A stretch of 64,000 nucleotides of DNA, taken from the NCBI RefSeq assembly GCF_002896965.1, contig NZ_LYMM01000014.1:62001-126000 (forward strand), given 5' to 3'. Of the stretch, positions 60,014 through 64,000 are shown piece after piece (the stretch's first letter is position 1; every line of letters starts with the position of its first letter). The DNA comes from Novosphingobium guangzhouense (GTDB lineage: Bacteria > Pseudomonadota > Alphaproteobacteria > Sphingomonadales > Sphingomonadaceae). Below the pieces are notes generated by a model, which ran no database searches, was not told where the DNA came from, and worked only from the letters and a program-made list of their open reading frames with translations. The position numbers and the translations under genes were made by a program.

Positions 60014-61726
60014 TCACGCCAGCAACAAGGCGGGATCAATCGCATAGAGCTGATCGGCTGGTGCACTGGCTGCGGCAGCAAGCCCGATAGCTTCAGGAAC
60101 TATCTGGTCGAGATAGAATGCCGCGGTCGCTTTTTTGACCTGGCCAAAATCATCATCGGTCGCTGCGCTGTGCTGCTGTTCCATCAACCAGCCGCAGACC
60201 GCGACCGATAACATCGTCAGGAACGGATAGCTTGCAGCGAGCCGGTCGTCAGCATTCGCTCCGGTGAGACGGCGTCCGATATCTTCACAGTGATAGATGA
60301 GTTCCGTTAGCGGCGCCGCCTTTGCTGTTGTCCGTAAGTCCGTCAATAAGGCTTCGAAGGCCTTGCCATTGGACAGACCGAGCTTCCGTCCGACCAAGTC
60401 AGCTGCCTGTATGCCATTCGTACCCTCGTAGATGGGCGTGATTCGAGCATCACGGAACAATTGCGCAGCCCCTGTCTCCTCGACGTAGCCCATGCCTCCA
60501 TGCACCTGGACCCCAATCGACGCGATTTCATTCCCGAGATCGGTGGCATGCGCCTTGGCGAGCGGCGTGAGGATCTCGAGCCGATCTTGCGCCTCCTCGT
60601 CGCCGAGCGCCGCAAGATCGACCTGCACAGCGGCATAGTAGACCAGGGCGCGTGCCGCTTGCGTCTGTGCAGACATCCGCATCAGCATGCGCCGAACGTC
60701 AGGATGATCCGCGATGCGCGCCGGCGTGCGATCAGCCGCCCCCGCGCGGGCAGACTGGACCCGTTCCAGCGCGTACGACACAGCCTTGCGCGTTGCCGCC
60801 TCACCGATTTGGACGCCTTGCAGACCGACGTTCAGGCGCGCGTTGTTCATCATCGTAAACATGGCGCGCATACCCCCATGTTCCGGGCCGATGAGTTCGC
60901 CGATGCAGTCGTCGTGATCGCCGAAGCTCAGGACACAGGTCGGTGATGCGTGCAGCCCGAGCTTATGCTCGATCGAGACAACCTTCACGTCGTTGGGCTC
61001 GGCTGGTTTCCCGGCGGCGTCGAGGCGGAATTTGGGCACGAGAAATAGGGAGATGCCACGCGTTCCGGGCGGTGCGTTCGGCGTTCGCGCAAGGACGAGA
61101 TGGACGATGTTTTCGGCCATGTCATGGTCACCGAACGAGATGTAGATTTTGGTGCCCTTGATCGACCACGTCCCGTCGCCGCGAGGAAACGCCTGCGCGC
61201 GAAGCGCGCCGACATCAGATCCTGGCTGGGGCTCAGTGAGGTTCATCGTGCCCGTCCAGGCCCCGGTTGCGAGCTGCGGCAGGTATAGTGCCTGTTGATC
61301 GGCCGAACCGTGATGGACCAAGGCTTCGATTGCACCGACCGTCAGCGTCGGACAGAGCGCAAAGCCGGTATTCGCGGTTCCGAGCAGTTCGAGCACGGCG
61401 GTCTGCAGCACGAAGGGTAGTCCCTGACCGCCATGTTCGACGGGAACGCCGATGGTACCCCATCCGCCCTCCACATAGGCCTGATATGCAGAAGCATAGC
61501 CATCGGGCATCACGACGCCATCGTCAGTCCACTGCGCGCCGACCGTGTCGCCGATCCCGTTGATCGGTCCCCATACGCCGCTGGCGAATTCGCCGGCCCC
61601 TTCGAGGACGGCATCGACGACGTCATCGCTGGCATCGGCAAACCGATCGTGTTGAGCAAGGTCGCGGATGTGGGCGATCGTAACAAGGACGAACCGGATC
61701 TCAGCGGTCGCAGGTGAAGAAGTCAT
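60014..61726 (-). CDS. Acyl-CoA dehydrogenase (DmdC-like)
   Basis: A 570-residue flavin enzyme of the larger type related to 3-methylmercaptopropionyl-CoA dehydrogenase. Visible are the FAD/substrate segment T-E-P-Q-P-G-S-D-V-G-A-L, V-H-G-G-M-G-Y-V-E-E-T-G and I-Y-E-G-T-N-G-I-Q-A, where the Glu is the likely catalytic base. A C-terminal extra domain accounts for the length. It follows the CoA-ligase gene by 30 bases, so it should make the enoyl-CoA from the ligase product. It sits outside the mobile backbone. Confidence 0.9.
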   Translation of the reverse strand: MTSSPATAEIRFVLVTIAHIRDLAQHDRFADASDDVVDAVLEGAGEFASGVWGPINGIGDTVGAQWTDDGVVMPDGYASAYQAYVEGGWGTIGVPVEHGGQGLPFVLQTAVLELLGTANTGFALCPTLTVGAIEALVHHGSADQQALYLPQLATGAWTGTMNLTEPQPGSDVGALRAQAFPRGDGTWSIKGTKIYISFGDHDMAENIVHLVLARTPNAPPGTRGISLFLVPKFRLDAAGKPAEPNDVKVVSIEHKLGLHASPTCVLSFGDHDDCIGELIGPEHGGMRAMFTMMNNARLNVGLQGVQIGEAATRKAVSYALERVQSARAGAADRTPARIADHPDVRRMLMRMSAQTQAARALVYYAAVQVDLAALGDEEAQDRLEILTPLAKAHATDLGNEIASIGVQVHGGMGYVEETGAAQLFRDARITPIYEGTNGIQAADLVGRKLGLSNGKAFEALLTDLRTTAKAAPLTELIYHCEDIGRRLTGANADDRLAASYPFLTMLSVAVCGWLMEQQHSAATDDDFGQVKKATAAFYLDQIVPEAIGLAAAASAPADQLYAIDPALLLA

Positions 61727-61756
61727 ACTTCGGTGCTTTCTGAAACGATCGTGTGA

Positions 61757-63334
61757 TCAGGCGGATGCTAGCGAGGCGGACGTGATCGCCGTCTCCCGCA
61801 GCGCCTTCTTGTCGACCTTGCCGACGCTCGTCCTCGGCAGGACCTCACAGAAGTAGATCGCATCCGGAATGGCGTAGCGCGAAATCGCGCCCGTCTGCGC
61901 TCGCTCGGATACCGCGTGCCGCAGCGATCCTTCCGTCACCGCCGGACCAGCGCCGCGGACGATGAAGGCGACCGGCCGCTCACCCCATCGGGCATCGGGA
62001 ATTCCGACGACGGCCGCCTCTGCCACACCGGCAGCTTCCATCAGGAGGGACTCCAGTTCCAGCGAGGACACCCATTCGCCGCCGGTCTTGATGACGTCCT
62101 TGAGCCGATCGACGATCCGGACCGCGCCGTCCGCGTCGAGCTCAGCGATGTCGCCGGTGTGCAGGCGTCCGCCTTCCCACAACGCATCGGAGGCGTCCTG
62201 CAGCGAGTAGCCCTGGGTGAGCCAGGGCGCGCGGATCGTCAATTCGCCGCCACGGCTTTGGTCGACCGCGACCTCGACGAGCGGCAGTGGGAAGCCAGCG
62301 CGACAGCGGACGCCGACAGCTTCGCCCGGCTTGCTGCGCGCCAGGGTCACGACGGGTCCGGTCTCGGACATGCCGTATCCGGAGAGTGCGATGACGCCGA
62401 CACCCTCCGCCTCTTCCGCCAGCGCTTCGGGAAGCGCCGAGCCGCCGATCATCATCGTCCAGGGGGCCAAATCCAGGGCATTGGCCCGAGCAACATCGAT
62501 GACCATCCGGAGGATCGTCGGAACGCAATGCGAGTAGGTCACGCGCTCATCGCGCTTCAAGGCTAGGATCGTGGCCGGGTCGTAGCGTCCGGGATACACC
62601 TGCTTCATTCCCAGCATCGTTGCGACATACGGCATGCCCCAGGCATGGACGTGGAACATGGGCGTGATCGGCATGTAGACATCGTTACGCGTGACGCCCT
62701 GTCCGATCGGCTGGTTTGCTATCGTCGCAGCCGCCGCCAGGGTATGCAGGACGAGCTGACGATGGGAGAAGAAGACCTGCTTTGGGTCGCCCGTCGTGCC
62801 GGTCGTATGGAACGTCGTGGCAATCGCGTTCTCATCGAAGTCTTCGAAGACGTAACCGGGATCGCCCGTTTCGATAAGAGCTTCAAAGCCGTCCGCGGCG
62901 CTGCCGCCAAAGGTAACGGAGCGCTCAATTTGCAGCCCGGGCAAAAGCACGTCGGCGAGGGGCTTGAAATCGTCATGGTAGAGCAGCGTAGACGCGCCAC
63001 TCTGCCGAAGCGTGAAGCCGATCGCAGCTGGCGCGAGGCGAACGTTGACCGTTTGCAGGATCGCGCCAAGCATGGGGATCGCAAAGTAGCATTCGAGATA
63101 ACGGTGGCTGTCCCAGTCCATGACTGCGACGGTATCACCGGCCTTGACGCCAAATTGTGAGAGGGCAGATGCAAGGCGGTGGATCCGCTCGATGAACGCA
63201 GCATAACCAAACCGCCGTCCGTCGCTGACGATCTCCTGACTCGTTGTCTCTGGTTTGGGAAGCAATCGACGAATGAGGAGGGGATAGCTGTACGCCTCTG
63301 CAGCGACAGTCTCGAGCAATCTCGGCTGTGTCAT
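61757..63334 (-). CDS. Acyl-CoA ligase (AMP-forming, medium/long-chain type)
   Basis: A 525-residue adenylate-forming enzyme with AGGAG before the ATG. Motifs are T-T-G-T-T-G-D-P-K (P-loop, where the usual Ser is Thr), G-Y-G-M-S-E-T-G-P, H-T-G-D-I-A-E-L-D and the C-terminal Lys in S-V-G-K-V-D-K. It activates a carboxylic acid to its CoA ester. Placed between a PQQ dehydrogenase and an acyl-CoA dehydrogenase, it would link periplasmic oxidation to beta-oxidation; the substrate is unknown. Confidence 0.92.
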   Translation of the reverse strand: MTQPRLLETVAAEAYSYPLLIRRLLPKPETTSQEIVSDGRRFGYAAFIERIHRLASALSQFGVKAGDTVAVMDWDSHRYLECYFAIPMLGAILQTVNVRLAPAAIGFTLRQSGASTLLYHDDFKPLADVLLPGLQIERSVTFGGSAADGFEALIETGDPGYVFEDFDENAIATTFHTTGTTGDPKQVFFSHRQLVLHTLAAAATIANQPIGQGVTRNDVYMPITPMFHVHAWGMPYVATMLGMKQVYPGRYDPATILALKRDERVTYSHCVPTILRMVIDVARANALDLAPWTMMIGGSALPEALAEEAEGVGVIALSGYGMSETGPVVTLARSKPGEAVGVRCRAGFPLPLVEVAVDQSRGGELTIRAPWLTQGYSLQDASDALWEGGRLHTGDIAELDADGAVRIVDRLKDVIKTGGEWVSSLELESLLMEAAGVAEAAVVGIPDARWGERPVAFIVRGAGPAVTEGSLRHAVSERAQTGAISRYAIPDAIYFCEVLPRTSVGKVDKKALRETAITSASLASA

Positions 63335-63358
63335 AAACTCTCCTAAGTGGTACGCTTT

Positions 63359-64000
63359 TTATTTGGATTGGGGGATGCTGAACGCGATGACGTAGTCGCC
63401 GACGTCCTTCGAATGAGCAGCTCCGCCCACCGACACCAGTACGTATTGGCGTCCGGTCTTGGGCGAGATGTAGGTCATCGGCGTCGCACTTGAGCCGACC
63501 GGCAGTCGGTAGCGCCACACCTCTTTGCCGTCCGAGGTGTCGTAAGCGCGCAGGTAGTAATCCTGCGACCCCGCGAAGAAGAGCAGCCCCCCGGCGGTCA
63601 CACTGGTGCCGGCATAGGTCGGCATGCCGATTGGCATAGGCAGATGCGACTTGATCCCCAGCGGCCCCAATTCCTCGGCAGTGCCGGCCGGCACCTGCCA
63701 TGCGATCTTGCGGGTGTTGAGGTCGACCGCGGTGATTGTTCCGAACGGCGGGCGCGAACATGGAACACCGAGCTTCGTCATCCACATCTGGATGTTGACG
63801 CCATAAGGCGTGCCGAGCTGCGGCGATGGGCCGTGGCCGGTACCATCCGGATGGTTTTTCTTGGCGAATTCGGTGAATTCCGGACGGGTCATCAGGCGGA
63901 CCGTCATCGGCACGCGTACGTCGTTCATGAACACCCGGTTGTTGGGGACGTCGACGGACATGCTGCCCCAGTTCAGGCCGCCGAGATTGCTCGGATGCTC
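63359..64000 (-). CDS. PQQ-dependent membrane dehydrogenase (glucose/quinate type), C-terminal part
   Basis: The last 213 residues of a quinoprotein, open to the right edge. It shows N-W-G-S-M-S-V-D-V-P, T-A-V-D-L-N-T-R-K-I-A-W, G-G-L-L-F-F-A-G-S-Q-D-Y-Y-L-R-A-Y and Y-V-L-V-S-V-G-G, the beta-propeller ends of membrane-bound PQQ glucose/quinate/shikimate dehydrogenases. It stands 24 bases before the CoA ligase and is probably the first visible gene of that operon. Confidence 0.9.
   Translation of the reverse strand, partial: EHPSNLGGLNWGSMSVDVPNNRVFMNDVRVPMTVRLMTRPEFTEFAKKNHPDGTGHGPSPQLGTPYGVNIQMWMTKLGVPCSRPPFGTITAVDLNTRKIAWQVPAGTAEELGPLGIKSHLPMPIGMPTYAGTSVTAGGLLFFAGSQDYYLRAYDTSDGKEVWRYRLPVGSSATPMTYISPKTGRQYVLVSVGGAAHSKDVGDYVIAFSIPQSK

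Noticed and set aside
1..64000. tRNA, rRNA and CRISPR arrays
   Set aside because: I saw no cloverleaf-like segment with a CCA end, no rRNA-like block and no regularly spaced repeats. A covariance-model scan would be needed to be certain about small RNAs.

Overview
The window looks like a high-GC alphaproteobacterium of the sphingomonad group (Sphingobium, Novosphingobium or Sphingomonas). The main reasons are a lasso-peptide locus with an isopeptidase next to a TonB receptor, FecR and ECF sigma factor, a luxI/luxR pair beside a phyH-type dioxygenase, a MucR/Ros regulator, and a PQQ-dehydrogenase/acyl-CoA catabolic operon. No rRNA, tRNA, CRISPR array, replication initiator or conjugation pilus gene was recognised.

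Layout. (1) 1-6.6 kb: the end of a lasso-peptide cyclase gene (+), convergent with an operon (-) for ECF sigma factor, FecR anti-sigma factor, TonB receptor and lasso isopeptidase. (2) 7.1-9.9 kb: a quorum-sensing operon (-), luxR, luxI, phyH, winged-helix regulator. A 12-bp hairpin covers the luxI ribosome-binding site. (3) 10-35 kb: backbone of a large mobile element (plasmid or ICE): RadC, a membrane-anchored HTH protein, Toprim primase, HU, ParB, SEC-C protein, a giant methyltransferase/strawberry-notch helicase, MucR, small unknowns, a methylase-like protein, an ABC exporter, DUF932, and a complete-looking PRTRC cassette (ParB, E, C, F, B, A, ThiF), followed by VapBC. (4) 36-42.7 kb: an unknown gene and then a likely cargo insertion (RloC/PrrC-like ATPase, alpha/beta hydrolase, LysR), with a beheaded gene remnant at its right edge. 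(5) 42.9-58.2 kb: more backbone, including a run of GHKL ATPase, HerA-like ATPase and a seven-repeat Myb-like DNA-binding protein, then a PP-loop protein, several tiny genes (zinc ribbon, Rmf/CrpP-like), DUF736, and three SLOG/DUF2493-type genes, one pair split by an IS110-family (IS1111-group) element. (6) 58.2-64 kb: a strong terminator, a scrambled junction, an IS5-family element that has cut a glutathione S-transferase gene, and a catabolic operon (-) of PQQ dehydrogenase, acyl-CoA ligase and acyl-CoA dehydrogenase.

How it fits together. The lasso genes suggest a cycle of making, exporting, re-importing and hydrolysing a peptide, controlled by cell-surface signalling. The mobile backbone carries DNA maintenance (ParB, HU, primase, helicase), stability and defence (VapBC, RloC-like) and the PRTRC set. 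PRTRC joins a ubiquitin-like protein, an E2-like protein, an E1-like ThiF protein and a JAB protease to a ParB protein. It is the strongest candidate here for a real but functionally unknown system. The GHKL/HerA/Myb-array neighbourhood is the second. Three genes (37.4, 42.07 and 46.22 kb) each look one base short in a homopolymer, so sequencing error must be excluded before they are called broken.
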